Source of the DNA: Pseudomonas alcaligenes
Lineage (GTDB): Bacteria > Pseudomonadota > Gammaproteobacteria > Pseudomonadales > Pseudomonadaceae
Length of the DNA: 64,000 nucleotides
Direction of reading: 5' to 3'
Assembly (NCBI RefSeq): GCF_041729615.1
Contig: NZ_CP154874.1
Coordinates: forward strand, 3,641,501-3,705,500
In this document: positions 43,707-52,707 of the stretch, piece by piece
How the letters are laid out: each line of letters opens with the position of its first letter
Position numbering within the stretch: the stretch's first letter is position 1
Program-made: the position numbers and the translations under genes
Notes under the pieces: generated by a model
The model's database searches: none
What the model saw: the letters and a program-made list of their open reading frames with translations, nothing else
What the model was told of the DNA's origin: nothing

Positions 43707-44669
43707 ATGCCAACTCGAACTATCGGTCTGCTGCTCTACCCCGGCTGCATGCCGGCTGGCCTGTTTGCTTTCGCCGATCTGCTGTCGGCCGCCAATCGGC
43801 GGAGCGGACAGCGGCATTTCGAGCTGCGCTGGCTCGGTCTGGACCTGCAGGCGGTCGAGTGCGCGCAGGGGCTGCGCCTGCAGCCGGAGGCGACGCTGGC
43901 CGAGGCGCGTTGCGATGCGCTGCTCATCCCCGGGCTATGGGCGGATAGCGAGGCACGGGTGGCGCAGGCGCTGGAGCAGCACCGCGCGCTGCTGCACGGC
44001 CTGGCGCGCTTGAGTCGAAAGACCCGGCTGTGGAGCTATTGCACCGGCGTATGCCTGCTGGCGGGCAGTGGCCGGCTGGACGGCGAGGAGGCCACCGCTA
44101 CCTGGTGGCTGGCGGACAGCCTGCGCGCACGTTTTCCCAAGGTCGGCTGGCAGTTCCAGCACACCCAGTTGTTCGGCCCGCGGGTCGCCACCGCCTCGGG
44201 TGTCAGCGGCCATCTGCCGATCGCCAGGGCACTGATCGAGGAGCAGCTGGGTGTCGAGGCCTATCGCGAGATTGCCCGGATGATGGTGCTGCCGCGGCCC
44301 GAGCCGGCCGCCCCGGTGTTCCGTGCCCTGGGCGTGGCACGGCAGAGCGATCCGCTGCTGCGCCGGCTGCAGCTGCTGGTGGAGCGCCACCCGGCACGGC
44401 TGCTGGTGGCCGAGCGGCTGGCTGCGGAACTGGCGCTGAGCACGCGCACACTGGCGCGCAAGGTCAGGGCGCTGACCGGCCACGCGCTGGCCGATCATGT
44501 GCGGTTGATCAAGCTCAACCAGGCTGGCGAGCGGCTGATCCTGACGTCGGAGTCAGTCGCGCAGATCAGCGAGGCACTGGGCTTTGGCGACGAGTCCAGC
44601 TTCCGCCGCACCTTCAAGCGGGTCACCGGCATGACGCCGCTGGCCTACCGGCAGAGCTTCCGGCTCTAG
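43707..44669 (+). CDS. AraC-family regulator with DJ-1/PfpI domain
   Basis: 320 aa, GlxA/FtrA type. The N-terminal glutamine-amidotransferase-like domain (about 1-190) has TIGLLLYPGCMPAGLFAFAD and YCTGVCLLAGSGRLDGEEAT; the C-terminal AraC HTH (about 220-318) has LAAELALSTRTLARKVRALT and ISEALGFGDESSFRRTFKRV. It likely activates the divergent UlaG-like gene or a distant catabolic locus in response to a small metabolite. Confidence 0.93.
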   Translation: MPTRTIGLLLYPGCMPAGLFAFADLLSAANRRSGQRHFELRWLGLDLQAVECAQGLRLQPEATLAEARCDALLIPGLWADSEARVAQALEQHRALLHGLARLSRKTRLWSYCTGVCLLAGSGRLDGEEATATWWLADSLRARFPKVGWQFQHTQLFGPRVATASGVSGHLPIARALIEEQLGVEAYREIARMMVLPRPEPAAPVFRALGVARQSDPLLRRLQLLVERHPARLLVAERLAAELALSTRTLARKVRALTGHALADHVRLIKLNQAGERLILTSESVAQISEALGFGDESSFRRTFKRVTGMTPLAYRQSFRL

Positions 44670-44677
44670 CCGGGCAC

Positions 44678-45967
44678 TCAGGCCAGCTCGGCGCTGGCGT
44701 AGAAGGCGCTCAGCACCCGCACCAGGTGTGCCAGGTCGTGGCTGCCGGCCAGTTCGCGGATGGAGTGCATGGCGAAGGTCGGCAGGCCGATGTCCACGGT
44801 GCGTACGCCCAACTGGCTGGCGGTGATCGGGCCGATGGTCGAGCCGCAGCCCATGTCGCTGCGCACCACGAAGCTCTGCACCGGCACTTCCTCGGCCAGG
44901 CACAGGTGGCGGAAGAAGCCGGCGGTTTCGCTGTTGGTGGCGTAGCGCTGGTTGCTGTTGACCTTGATCACCGGGCCGGCGTTGAGCTTGGGGCCGTGGT
45001 TGGCGTCGTGCTTGTCAGCGTAGTTGGGGTGCACGCCGTGGGCGTTGTCGGCCGACACCAGCAGTGACTTCTGGATGGTCCGCACGAAGGCGTCGCCCTC
45101 CGGCAGCACGCGGCGCAGGACCTGATCGAGGAACGGGCCGTCGGCGCCGCAGGCCGAGCAGGAGCCGATCTCCTCGTGGTCGGTGCAGACCAGCACGCAG
45201 GTCTCGTCGCCCTCGGCCTCGATCAGCGCCTGCAGGCCGGCGTAGCAGGACAGCAGGTTGTCCAGGCGCGCGCCGGCGATGAAGTCCTGGTTGAGGCCGA
45301 TCAGCGCGGCGCCCTGGGTGTCGTAGAAGCTCAGTTCGTAGTCCAGTACCGCGTCGGCGCAGATGCCGTGCTCCACGGCCAGGCGGTCGGCGAGCAGGGC
45401 ACGGAAGTCGGCGCGCTCGTCGCCGCTGAGCTGGGCCAGGATCGGCGGCAGCTCGGTCTGCGCGTTGATCGGCCAGCCCTGGTTGGCCTCGCGGTTGAGG
45501 TGGATGGCCAGGTTGGGGATCACCGCGATCGGCTGCTGGAAGTCGATCAGCAGGCTCTGCACCTTGCCGCCCTCGCGGAAGGTCACGCGGCCGGCCAGCG
45601 ACAGGTCGCGGTCGAACCAGGGCGCGAGCAGGGCGCCGCCGTAGACTTCCACGCCGAGCTGCAGGAAGCCCTGGCGCTGCAGCTCCGGCTGCGGCTTGAC
45701 GCGTAGGCAGGGGCTGTCGGTATGCGCGCCGACCAGGCGCAGGCCACCTTCCAGCGGCGCGCGGCGGCCCAGGCGGAAGGCGATGATCGAGGAGTCGTTG
45801 CGGGTCACGTAATAGCGCCCGCCGGCCTCGGTGTGCCAGGGCTCGCGCTCGTCCAGCGGACGGAAACCGGCGGCCTGCAGGCGCTGGGCCAGGCTGCGGG
45901 TGGCGTGGAAGGGGGTGGGCGAGGCCTTTAGAAAATCGATCAGGCCCTGGTTCAGCTCTGCACGCAT
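44678..45967 (-). CDS. apeB: M18-family aminopeptidase
   Basis: 429 aa, dizinc aspartyl-aminopeptidase family. Metal and catalytic segments are [35 protein letters not shown] and [15 protein letters not shown]. Pseudomonas PaAP-like M18 enzymes form tetrahedral dodecamers that remove N-terminal acidic residues from peptides in the cytoplasm. A GC-rich repeat region lies just upstream of its start. Confidence 0.95.
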   Translation of the reverse strand: MRAELNQGLIDFLKASPTPFHATRSLAQRLQAAGFRPLDEREPWHTEAGGRYYVTRNDSSIIAFRLGRRAPLEGGLRLVGAHTDSPCLRVKPQPELQRQGFLQLGVEVYGGALLAPWFDRDLSLAGRVTFREGGKVQSLLIDFQQPIAVIPNLAIHLNREANQGWPINAQTELPPILAQLSGDERADFRALLADRLAVEHGICADAVLDYELSFYDTQGAALIGLNQDFIAGARLDNLLSCYAGLQALIEAEGDETCVLVCTDHEEIGSCSACGADGPFLDQVLRRVLPEGDAFVRTIQKSLLVSADNAHGVHPNYADKHDANHGPKLNAGPVIKVNSNQRYATNSETAGFFRHLCLAEEVPVQSFVVRSDMGCGSTIGPITASQLGVRTVDIGLPTFAMHSIRELAGSHDLAHLVRVLSAFYASAELA

Positions 45968-46026
45968 AACGGACTCCGGACGGCGATCGGCCGAGTTTAT
46001 CGGATTCAGAGTATGGGCAGGAGGCC

Positions 46027-46112
46027 CCCTCTCCCGTTTACGGGAGAGGGTTGGGGAGAGGGCATTGACGCACCCCTCTCCCCCGGCCCCTCTCCCACAA
46101 GTGGGAGAGGGG
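46027..46112. repeat. CCCTCTCCC hairpin repeat cluster
   Basis: Hairpin 1: CCCTCTCCCG (46027-46036), TTTA, CGGGAGAGGG (46041-46050). Hairpin 2: CCCCTCTCCCAC (46087-46098), AA, GTGGGAGAGGGG (46101-46112). Further CCCTCTCCC or GGGGAGAGGG copies lie between them. This is a widely dispersed intergenic repeat type in pseudomonads and related bacteria. It lies between rluA (3' end) and apeB (5' end). Confidence 0.75.
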
Positions 46113-46121
46113 AGAAGACAG

Positions 46122-46757
46122 TCAGAACGGCGCCGGGCACTCGAAGCGCAGGCGCTGGCCGGTGGTCGGGTGAGTCAGGCTGAGCATGCTGGCGTGCAGG
46201 CACAGGCGCTCATGGGCGGCCAGGGCCTCGGCGTGGGCGTAGAGGCGGTCGCCGAGCAGCGGGTGGCCGATGGACAGCATGTGCACGCGCAGTTGGTGCG
46301 AGCGTCCGGTGATGGGGGTCAGCTCGACCCGGCAGTAGTCGCCGCAGCGCTCGACCACGCGCCAGAAGGTCAGGGCGTGCTTGCCCAGCTCATGGTCGAC
46401 CACGTGGCGCGGCTTGGTCGGCGGATCGTAGCGCAGCGGCAGGTCGATGCTGCCGCTGTCCAGCTCCGGCTGGCCCCAGCACAGGGCGGTGTAGGCCTTC
46501 TCGGTCTCGCGGTCGTGGAACTGCCGGGACAGCTCGCGGTGGCTGTCGGCGTCGCGGGCCAGCACGATGATGCCGGAGGTTTCCCAGTCCAGGCGGTGGA
46601 CGATGCGCGCTTCCGGGTAGCCGTTTTCCTGCAGGCGGGTCACCAGGCAGTCGCGGTTGTCCTCCGCGCGGCCGGGTACCGAGAGCAGCAGGGTGGGCTT
46701 GTTGATCACCAGCAGGGCGTCGTCCTGATGGAGTATCTCGATGTTCGACAGCGGCAT
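46122..46757 (-). CDS. rluA: RluA-family pseudouridine synthase
   Basis: 211 aa, no S4 domain, like E. coli RluA. Catalytic Asp in [19 protein letters not shown]; also [20 protein letters not shown]. RluA modifies U746 of 23S rRNA and U32 of some tRNAs. It follows minE after 56 bases that include a strong GC hairpin. Start ATG 46757 gives the usual length. Confidence 0.93.
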   Translation of the reverse strand: MPLSNIEILHQDDALLVINKPTLLLSVPGRAEDNRDCLVTRLQENGYPEARIVHRLDWETSGIIVLARDADSHRELSRQFHDRETEKAYTALCWGQPELDSGSIDLPLRYDPPTKPRHVVDHELGKHALTFWRVVERCGDYCRVELTPITGRSHQLRVHMLSIGHPLLGDRLYAHAEALAAHERLCLHASMLSLTHPTTGQRLRFECPAPF

Positions 46758-46774
46758 GGGCGTTCCACAAATGA

Positions 46775-46798
46775 CGACGGCGGCCGTGGCCGCCGTCG
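46775..46798 (-). terminator. GC-rich hairpin after minE
   Basis: CGACGGCGGCC (46775-46785), GT, GGCCGCCGTCG (46788-46798): an 11-bp dyad with a 2-base loop and no proper T-tract. It may be a rho-assisted or partial terminator between minE and rluA, or an mRNA stabiliser. Confidence 0.45.
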
Positions 46799-46813
46799 CT
46801 TACCCCGGTTGGA

Positions 46814-47068
46814 TCAACGATCCGGCAGGGTGATGTTGAGTTCCAGGATGGAGCAGCTGCCCTGGTTTTCCAGCGCCACGTGCACCTGGTCCTGGTCGAT
46901 CTTGACGTACTTGCGGATCACCTCGACCAGTTCTTTCTGCAGCGCCGGCAGGTAGTCCGGCTGGCTGCGCTGGCCGCGCTCGTGGGCGACGATGATCGAC
47001 AGACGCTCTTTCGCGATCGACGCAGGGGTTTCCTTCTTGCGTTCACGAAAGAAGTCGAAAATGTTCAT
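46814..47068 (-). CDS. minE: Cell-division topological specificity factor MinE
   Basis: 84 aa, standard length. The N-terminal anti-MinCD helix is [20 protein letters not shown] and continues to HERGQ; the dimerisation domain follows. MinE stimulates MinD ATPase and drives pole-to-pole oscillation. The ATG overlaps the minD stop (TAATG), so the two are coupled. Confidence 0.97.
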   Translation of the reverse strand: MNIFDFFRERKKETPASIAKERLSIIVAHERGQRSQPDYLPALQKELVEVIRKYVKIDQDQVHVALENQGSCSILELNITLPDR

Positions 47069-47880
47069 TAGCGCGCTCCAAACAGGCGTTGCATGAGTCC
47101 TTTCTTCTGCACATCGAGGAAGCGATGGGGCACTTCCTTGCCCAGCAGACGGTCGACGGCATCGCTGTAGGCCTGGCCGGCGTCGCTCTGGTCATCGAGG
47201 ATGACCGGCACGCCCTGGTTGGAGGCTTTCAGCACGGCCTGGGACTCGGGGATCACGCCCAGCAGGTTGATGGCGAGGATTTCCTCGACGTCTTCCACGC
47301 CGAGCATCTCGCCCTTGGTGACGCGCTCGGGGTTGTAGCGGGTCAGCAGCAGGCGCTCCTTGATCGGCTCCAGGCCCTGTTCGGCGCGGCGCGACTTGCT
47401 GGCCAGCAGGCCGAGCATGCGGTCGGAGTCGCGTACCGAGGAGACTTCCGGGTTGGTCACGACTATGGCTTCGTCGGCGAAGTACATGGCCATGTGCGCG
47501 CCGGTCTCGATGCCGGCCGGCGAGTCGCAGATCACGAATTCGAAGTTCTGCGACAGCTCGTCGATGACCTTGCCCACGCCTTCCTTGGTCAGCGCGTCCT
47601 TGTCACGGGTCTGGCTGGCGGCCAGCACGTAGAGGTTTTCCAGGCGCTTGTCCTTGATCAGGGCCTGGGTCAGGCTGGCTTCGCCGTTGATCACGTTGAC
47701 GAAGTCGTAAACCACGCGGCGTTCGCAGCCCATGATCAGGTCGAGGTTACGCAGGCCCACGTCGAAGTCGACGATGACGGTCTTGTGGCCGCGCAGGGCG
47801 AGGCCGGTGCCGATGGCGGCGCTGGTGGTGGTTTTACCCACGCCGCCCTTGCCGGAAGTGACTACGAGGATCTTGGCCAA
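47068..47880 (-). CDS. minD: Septum site-determining ATPase MinD
   Basis: 270 aa. Deviant Walker [10 protein letters not shown], switch [18 protein letters not shown], and the C-terminal membrane-targeting amphipathic helix [12 protein letters not shown]. MinD binds the membrane with ATP and recruits MinC and MinE to keep the division ring at midcell. The 100-base gap before it (from minC) holds its ribosome-binding site GGGGTGA. Confidence 0.97.
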   Translation of the reverse strand: MAKILVVTSGKGGVGKTTTSAAIGTGLALRGHKTVIVDFDVGLRNLDLIMGCERRVVYDFVNVINGEASLTQALIKDKRLENLYVLAASQTRDKDALTKEGVGKVIDELSQNFEFVICDSPAGIETGAHMAMYFADEAIVVTNPEVSSVRDSDRMLGLLASKSRRAEQGLEPIKERLLLTRYNPERVTKGEMLGVEDVEEILAINLLGVIPESQAVLKASNQGVPVILDDQSDAGQAYSDAVDRLLGKEVPHRFLDVQKKGLMQRLFGAR

Positions 47881-47980
47881 GGTGATTCACCCCAAATATA
47901 TGAAAAATCGGGAAATCCGGCGCCGGTAAACTGGCTTCCGAATGCCCCTTTTGGTCCCTGAAATTGGGCCGCAGTATCCG

Positions 47981-48712
47981 TTAAAGGCGGGTGATGTTCA
48001 ACACATCACCCGACAGGCTGACTTGCACCGATTGGCCCCACAGGGGATCGCGGCGCAGCTCCTCGGCGGTCTTGTACTGGCCGGCCACGGAAAGCATTTC
48101 CGCGCCCATCTGCTGGCAGAAGATGCGGGCCCGGGCGTCGCCCTTGACACCGGCCAGGGCACGGCCGCGCAGCGGGCCGTACACATGGATGTTGCCGTCG
48201 GCGAGAAGTTCCGCGCCGGCACTGACCGGCGCCATCACCACCAGGTCGCCGCCCTGGGCGTAGATCTGCTGGCCGCCGCGGACCGGGCTGGTGACGATGC
48301 GGGTCGGCTTGTACTGCGGTTCGGCCGGCTTCTCTTCCTTTTTACGCGCTTCCACCGGCTCGACCAGTTTCTCGCGGGCGCCGGAGGGCGGCAGTACCGG
48401 GATGTCCAGGGCCTCGGCGGCGGCGATGTCGTCCGCGCGGTTGGCGCGGATGGCCAGGGTGCGCAGGCCGTGGCCGCGGCAGACTTCCATCAGCCTGGCC
48501 AGGTCGAGTTCGCCTTCGCCTTCCGGCAGCTTGTCCAGGGCCAGCACCAGGGGGATGTTCTGGAAGAAGTTGGGGGCCTGGGCGACTTTGTCGGCCAGTT
48601 GCCGGTCCAGGCGCTCCAGCTCGTTGTGCGCCAACTCCAGCACGGTGATGGCGAGCATGCTGCCCTTGAGCTGGAACACGGGGTCTTGGTCGAGGAGATC
48701 GGCTTGGCTCAT
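47981..48712 (-). CDS. minC: Septum formation inhibitor MinC
   Basis: 243 aa. The N-terminal FtsZ-binding domain (about 1-105) is joined by a charged linker ([19 protein letters not shown]) to the C-terminal beta-helix domain with GALVVMAP-like segments and [20 protein letters not shown]. MinC antagonises FtsZ polymerisation. First gene of minCDE; the divergent lipid A acyltransferase starts 111 bases away. Confidence 0.95.
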   Translation of the reverse strand: MSQADLLDQDPVFQLKGSMLAITVLELAHNELERLDRQLADKVAQAPNFFQNIPLVLALDKLPEGEGELDLARLMEVCRGHGLRTLAIRANRADDIAAAEALDIPVLPPSGAREKLVEPVEARKKEEKPAEPQYKPTRIVTSPVRGGQQIYAQGGDLVVMAPVSAGAELLADGNIHVYGPLRGRALAGVKGDARARIFCQQMGAEMLSVAGQYKTAEELRRDPLWGQSVQVSLSGDVLNITRL

Positions 48713-48823
48713 GGTCTGTTCATGCGGTTGGATGGCGAGGACTTATAACGAGAAGCCTGGTCGGCCGCAAGCCAAGGGGACTTCTGTAGAATGGCCGCCC
48801 CGAGTCTTTGTCCGGAATAATTC

Positions 48824-49750
48824 ATGGATCGCCCGCAATTTCGAGCCAGCCTGCTGCATCCCCGTTTCTGGCTGTTATGGCTGGGGTTGGGCCTGCTCTG
48901 GCTGGTTTCGCAACTGCCGTATCGACTGTTGATGGTGCTGGGGCGTGCGCTCGGCTGGCTGATGTACCACCTGGCTGGTTCGCGCCGGCGTATCGCCGCA
49001 CGCAACCTCGAGCTGTGCTTCCCCGAACTGTCGGTGGCCGAGCGCCAGCGCATGCTGCGTGAGAACTTCGCCTCGATCGGCATGAGCTTCTTCGAGATCG
49101 CCATCAGCTGGTGGTGGCCGGTGGCGCGGCTGCGCAGGCTGGGGCGGGTGGAGGGGCTCGAACACCTGCAGCAGGCCCAGGCCGAAGGCCAGGGCGTGAT
49201 CCTCATGGCGCTGCACTTCACCACCCTGGAGCTGGGCGGCGCCCTGCTCGCTGTGCGCCATGACATGTACGGCATGTACCGGGCGCACAAGAATCCGCTG
49301 TTCGACTTCATCCAGCGCGAGGGACGGGAACATCGTCTGCTGGGCGCCATGGAGCGCGACGACGTGCGCGGCATGCTCAAGCAGCTGCGCGCCGGCGGCG
49401 TGGTCTGGTACGCCCCCGACCAGGACTATGGTGCGCAGCACAGCATCTTCGTGCCGCTGTTCGGCATTGCGGCGGCCACCGTCACCGCCACCAGCAAGTT
49501 CGCCCGCCTGGGCAAGGCGCGGGTCATCCCCTTTACCCAGGAGCGCCTGGCCGATGGCTCCGGCTACAGGGTGGTGGTGCACCCGCCGCTGGCCGATTTC
49601 CCCGGCGAGAGCGAGGAGGCCGACTGCCTGCGCCTGAACCAGTGGATCGAGGCGGCTATTCGCCGCCACCCGGAGCAGTACCTGTGGGCGCACCGGCGCT
49701 TCAAGACCCGTCCCGAGGGCGAGCCCAAGCTCTACAAGCGCGGCAAGTAG
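48824..49750 (+). CDS. Lipid A late acyltransferase (LpxL/HtrB family)
   Basis: 308 aa with an N-terminal membrane anchor (FWLLWLGLGLLWLVSQLPYR). The HX4D/E motif is MALHFTTLELGG; WYAPDQDYG follows, as in LpxL/HtrB. It adds a secondary laurate-type chain to lipid A at the inner membrane. Genes of this type are divergent from minC in P. aeruginosa as well (from memory), where two HtrB proteins add different chains; which one this is cannot be told by eye. Confidence 0.93.
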   Translation: MDRPQFRASLLHPRFWLLWLGLGLLWLVSQLPYRLLMVLGRALGWLMYHLAGSRRRIAARNLELCFPELSVAERQRMLRENFASIGMSFFEIAISWWWPVARLRRLGRVEGLEHLQQAQAEGQGVILMALHFTTLELGGALLAVRHDMYGMYRAHKNPLFDFIQREGREHRLLGAMERDDVRGMLKQLRAGGVVWYAPDQDYGAQHSIFVPLFGIAAATVTATSKFARLGKARVIPFTQERLADGSGYRVVVHPPLADFPGESEEADCLRLNQWIEAAIRRHPEQYLWAHRRFKTRPEGEPKLYKRGK

Positions 49751-49789
49751 CCGGCCCCTATACTCGCTAGAAAAAGCGGAAAGCGCCCC

Positions 49790-50995
49790 ATGAGTGAAGC
49801 AGTAGAAGTCAGCAGGCCCGTCACCGGGCTGATTCTCTCCGGCGGCGGCGCGCGGGCGGCCTACCAGGTGGGCGTGCTGGGGGCGATCGCCGACCTGCTT
49901 GGTGAATCCTGCCGCAACCCTTTCCCGGTCATAGTCGGTACCTCAGCCGGCGCCATCAACGCCGTCGGCCTGGCCTGCGGCGCCCTGCATTTCGCCAGCG
50001 CGGTGCGCCGCCTGACCGAGGTCTGGCAAGCCTTCCACTGCGGCGACGTGTATCGCAGCGACTGGCCCGGCGTGCTGCGCCAGGCCAGTCGCTTTCTCGG
50101 CCACAGCCTGCTGGGCATGGGCAAGGATCTTCCGGTGGCGCTGCTCGACAGCGCGCCGCTGGGCGAGCTACTGGCCCGCGAGCTGGACTTCTCCGGCATC
50201 GCCGCGGCGGTACGCATGCGCCAGCTGCGCGCGGTGGCGGTGACCGCCTTCGGCTACGAGAGCGGCCAGGCAGTGACCTTCTACCAGGGCCGCGCGACCA
50301 TCGACCCCTGGTTCCGCCATCGCCGCGTCGGCGTACCGACCCGCCTGGGCCTGGAGCATCTGCTGGCCAGTGCGGCGATCCCGCTGATCTTTCCGCCGGT
50401 CAAGGTCAACCGCGAGTACTTCGGCGATGGCGCGGTGCGCCAGCAGGCGCCGATCAGCCCGGCGCTGCACCTGGGCGCCAGCCGCGTGCTGGTGGTGGGG
50501 GTGAGCGGCAACCCGCTGGGCAAGGCTGCCAACCAGCAGGTGGCACGTCCGCGCAGCGGCCTGCCGCCGACCCTGGCACAGATCAGCGGGCACATGCTCA
50601 ACAGCACCTTCATCGACAGCCTGGAGGGCGACATCGAGCTGCTCGAACGGCTCAACCACATGAGCCGCCTGGTGCCCTCGGGCCTGCATCCGCGCGGCCT
50701 GGGCCTGAAGCCGGTGGACGTGCTGGTGATCTCGCCGAGCCAGCCGCTGGACCAGATCGCCGCACGCCATCGCCACGAACTGCCCAAGTCCATGCGCTTC
50801 TTCCTGCGCGGGCCGGGCGCCACCCGCGCCAGCGGTGCCGGGGTGCTCAGCTACCTGCTGTTCGAGCCTGGCTACTGCAACGAGCTGATCGAGCTGGGCT
50901 ACCAGGACGCCATGGCGCAGAAGGGCGCGCTGTGCCGCTTCCTCGGCCATGCCGAAGAAGCGAGCGAGGAGGCGCCGGTTCTCTCGGCGCGCTGA
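49790..50995 (+). CDS. Patatin-like phospholipase
   Basis: 401 aa. Oxyanion motif SGGGARAAYQVGVLGAI, Ser nucleophile VGTSAGAINAVG and catalytic Asp in YFGDGAVRQQ. No signal peptide or translocator barrel is visible, so it is probably a cytoplasmic or membrane-bound lysophospholipase. It lies 39 bases after the acyltransferase with a possible -10 TATACT at 49759. The C-terminal region (YLLFEPGYCNELIELGYQDA) matches related proteobacterial proteins. Confidence 0.92.
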   Translation: MSEAVEVSRPVTGLILSGGGARAAYQVGVLGAIADLLGESCRNPFPVIVGTSAGAINAVGLACGALHFASAVRRLTEVWQAFHCGDVYRSDWPGVLRQASRFLGHSLLGMGKDLPVALLDSAPLGELLARELDFSGIAAAVRMRQLRAVAVTAFGYESGQAVTFYQGRATIDPWFRHRRVGVPTRLGLEHLLASAAIPLIFPPVKVNREYFGDGAVRQQAPISPALHLGASRVLVVGVSGNPLGKAANQQVARPRSGLPPTLAQISGHMLNSTFIDSLEGDIELLERLNHMSRLVPSGLHPRGLGLKPVDVLVISPSQPLDQIAARHRHELPKSMRFFLRGPGATRASGAGVLSYLLFEPGYCNELIELGYQDAMAQKGALCRFLGHAEEASEEAPVLSAR

Positions 50996-50998
50996 GCC

Positions 50999-51847
50999 TC
51001 AGGCGGTCAGGCGGTCGTCGCGAAAATCGCGTAGCGCCTGCTCGATCTCTTCCCGGCTGTTCATCACGAAGGGGCCGTACTGCACGATCGGCTCGTTGAG
51101 CGGCGTGCCGGCGATCAGCAGCACCCGTGCACCGCTGCTGCTGCCCATCTCGATGGCGCCGGCCTCCGACAGCCGCGCCAGGCGGCCCTTGCCGATGCTG
51201 TGGCCATTGACCGCCAGCTCGCCCTCGTAGACGTAGAGCAGCACCCGCTGGCCATCGGCCAGGCGCGGCGCCAGGCGGCTGCCGGCCGGCAGGTGCAGGT
51301 CGAACAGCTGTGGCTCGGTGTGCGGGCGCTGCACGGCGCCATCCTGCTGCTGCTGGCCGTCATCGAAGCGCCCGGCGATCACGCTGACGGCCACGCCATC
51401 GGCGGTGGTCAGGCGCGGGATCTCCTGCGGGGCATAGTCGCGGTAGCCGGCATCGCCCATCTTGTCCTTGGCCGGCAGGTTGAGCCACAGCTGGAAGCCA
51501 CGCATCACGCCTTCCTGCTGCTCCGGCATCTCGCTGTGGATGATGCCGCGGGCGGCCGTCATCCACTGCACGCCGCCGCTTTCCAACAGGCCGACGTTGC
51601 CCAGGTGGTCCTCGTGGCGCATGCGCCCCTCGAGCATGTAGGTGATGGTCTCGAAGCCGCGGTGCGGATGCGGCGGGAAGCCGGCGATGTAGTCGTCCGG
51701 GTTGTCCGAGCCGAATTCGTCGAGCATCAGGAAGGGATCGAAGCGTTCGATGCCGGCACCGCCGATCACGCGGGTCAGGCGCACGCCGGCGCCGTCCGAG
51801 GCGCTCTGGCCGATGTGCTGGGTGAGAACTTGGCGGAACTGGGTCAT
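50999..51847 (-). CDS. Pirin family protein
   Basis: 282 aa bicupin. Iron-binding N-terminal cupin: FDPFLMLDEFGSDNPDDYIA then GFPPHPHRGFETITYMLEG, with later HSEMPEQ; C-terminal cupin begins near LPAGSRLAP. Some pirins have quercetinase activity or tune pyruvate metabolism; the role here is unknown. CGGAGG lies before ATG 51847. It ends four bases after the convergent patatin gene. Confidence 0.93.
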   Translation of the reverse strand: MTQFRQVLTQHIGQSASDGAGVRLTRVIGGAGIERFDPFLMLDEFGSDNPDDYIAGFPPHPHRGFETITYMLEGRMRHEDHLGNVGLLESGGVQWMTAARGIIHSEMPEQQEGVMRGFQLWLNLPAKDKMGDAGYRDYAPQEIPRLTTADGVAVSVIAGRFDDGQQQQDGAVQRPHTEPQLFDLHLPAGSRLAPRLADGQRVLLYVYEGELAVNGHSIGKGRLARLSEAGAIEMGSSSGARVLLIAGTPLNEPIVQYGPFVMNSREEIEQALRDFRDDRLTA

Positions 51848-51939
51848 GGGGCACCTCCGTAGCGGGAATGTGCCCATGCTAGTCCTGTTTATTGAATCTA
51901 TGGTCGCAAGTTTTGCTTTGTAATGATCGATAAGGTCGA

Positions 51940-52707
51940 TTATTCGGCGATCTGCAGCTTGCGCGCCTCGCGGTACACGTAGCGCAGCTTCTCGTACTCG
52001 AACGGGCTGTTGGTCTGGCCGTAGCGGAAGGCGGTGCTGTGGCGCAGGTCCACCACGCGCAGGGCGGTGATTTCCGGGTGATCGCTGCTGACTTCGGCGA
52101 CGTTGAGGTAGTTGATCTGGCTCTCCGCGGCGAAGTCGAACACCTTGCCGCCGGTGTCGCGCAGGTTGGACGGGCCGAGGATCGGCAGCACCAGGTAGGG
52201 GCCATCGGGGACGCCGTAGAAGCCCAGGGTCTGGCCGAAGTCCTCGCTTTGCTTGGGCAGGCCGATGCGCGTGGCCGGGTCCCACAGGCCGGCCACGCCG
52301 ATGGTGGTGTTGACCAGCAGGCGTCCGCTGGTCTGCAGCGAGCGCTTGCCCTTGAACTGCAGCAGGCTGTTGAGCAGGTTGGGCACGTCGCCCAGGTTGG
52401 CGAAGAAGTTGCTCACCCCGCTGCGCACGAAGCCCGGGGTGACGTAGCGGTAGCCCTCGACCACCGGTAGGAACACCCACTCGTCGAAGCGGTAGTTGAA
52501 GTGGTAGACGCGGCGGTTCCACGACTCCCAGGGGTCGTAGACCTGCAGTGCGTTCAGGGTCGAGCGCTCGAACTCGCGCTGGTCCAGGTAAGGGTTGAAC
52601 TGCAGGCGCTGCATGGGATTGGTGAAGCCGTCCGGATCGGTGGCGGGTTCGCCGTGGGCCAGGCCGGCGGCGAGCAGCAGGGCGAGCGGGAACAGGTACT
52701 TAGCCAC
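51940..52707 (-). CDS. MlaA/VacJ-like protein without lipobox
   Basis: 255 aa, MlaA family. YDPWESWNRRVYHFNYRFDE, VRSGVSNFFANLGDVPNLLN and TTIGVAGLWDPATRIGLP are hallmarks; LVLPILGPSNLRDTGG follows. MlaA is normally an outer-membrane lipoprotein of the Mla phospholipid pathway, but here the leader LALLLAAGLAHGEP has no cysteine, so a normal signal-peptidase-I product is predicted. It overlaps the upstream hydrolase gene by eight bases, so the two are co-expressed. Confidence 0.9.
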   Translation of the reverse strand: MAKYLFPLALLLAAGLAHGEPATDPDGFTNPMQRLQFNPYLDQREFERSTLNALQVYDPWESWNRRVYHFNYRFDEWVFLPVVEGYRYVTPGFVRSGVSNFFANLGDVPNLLNSLLQFKGKRSLQTSGRLLVNTTIGVAGLWDPATRIGLPKQSEDFGQTLGFYGVPDGPYLVLPILGPSNLRDTGGKVFDFAAESQINYLNVAEVSSDHPEITALRVVDLRHSTAFRYGQTNSPFEYEKLRYVYREARKLQIAE

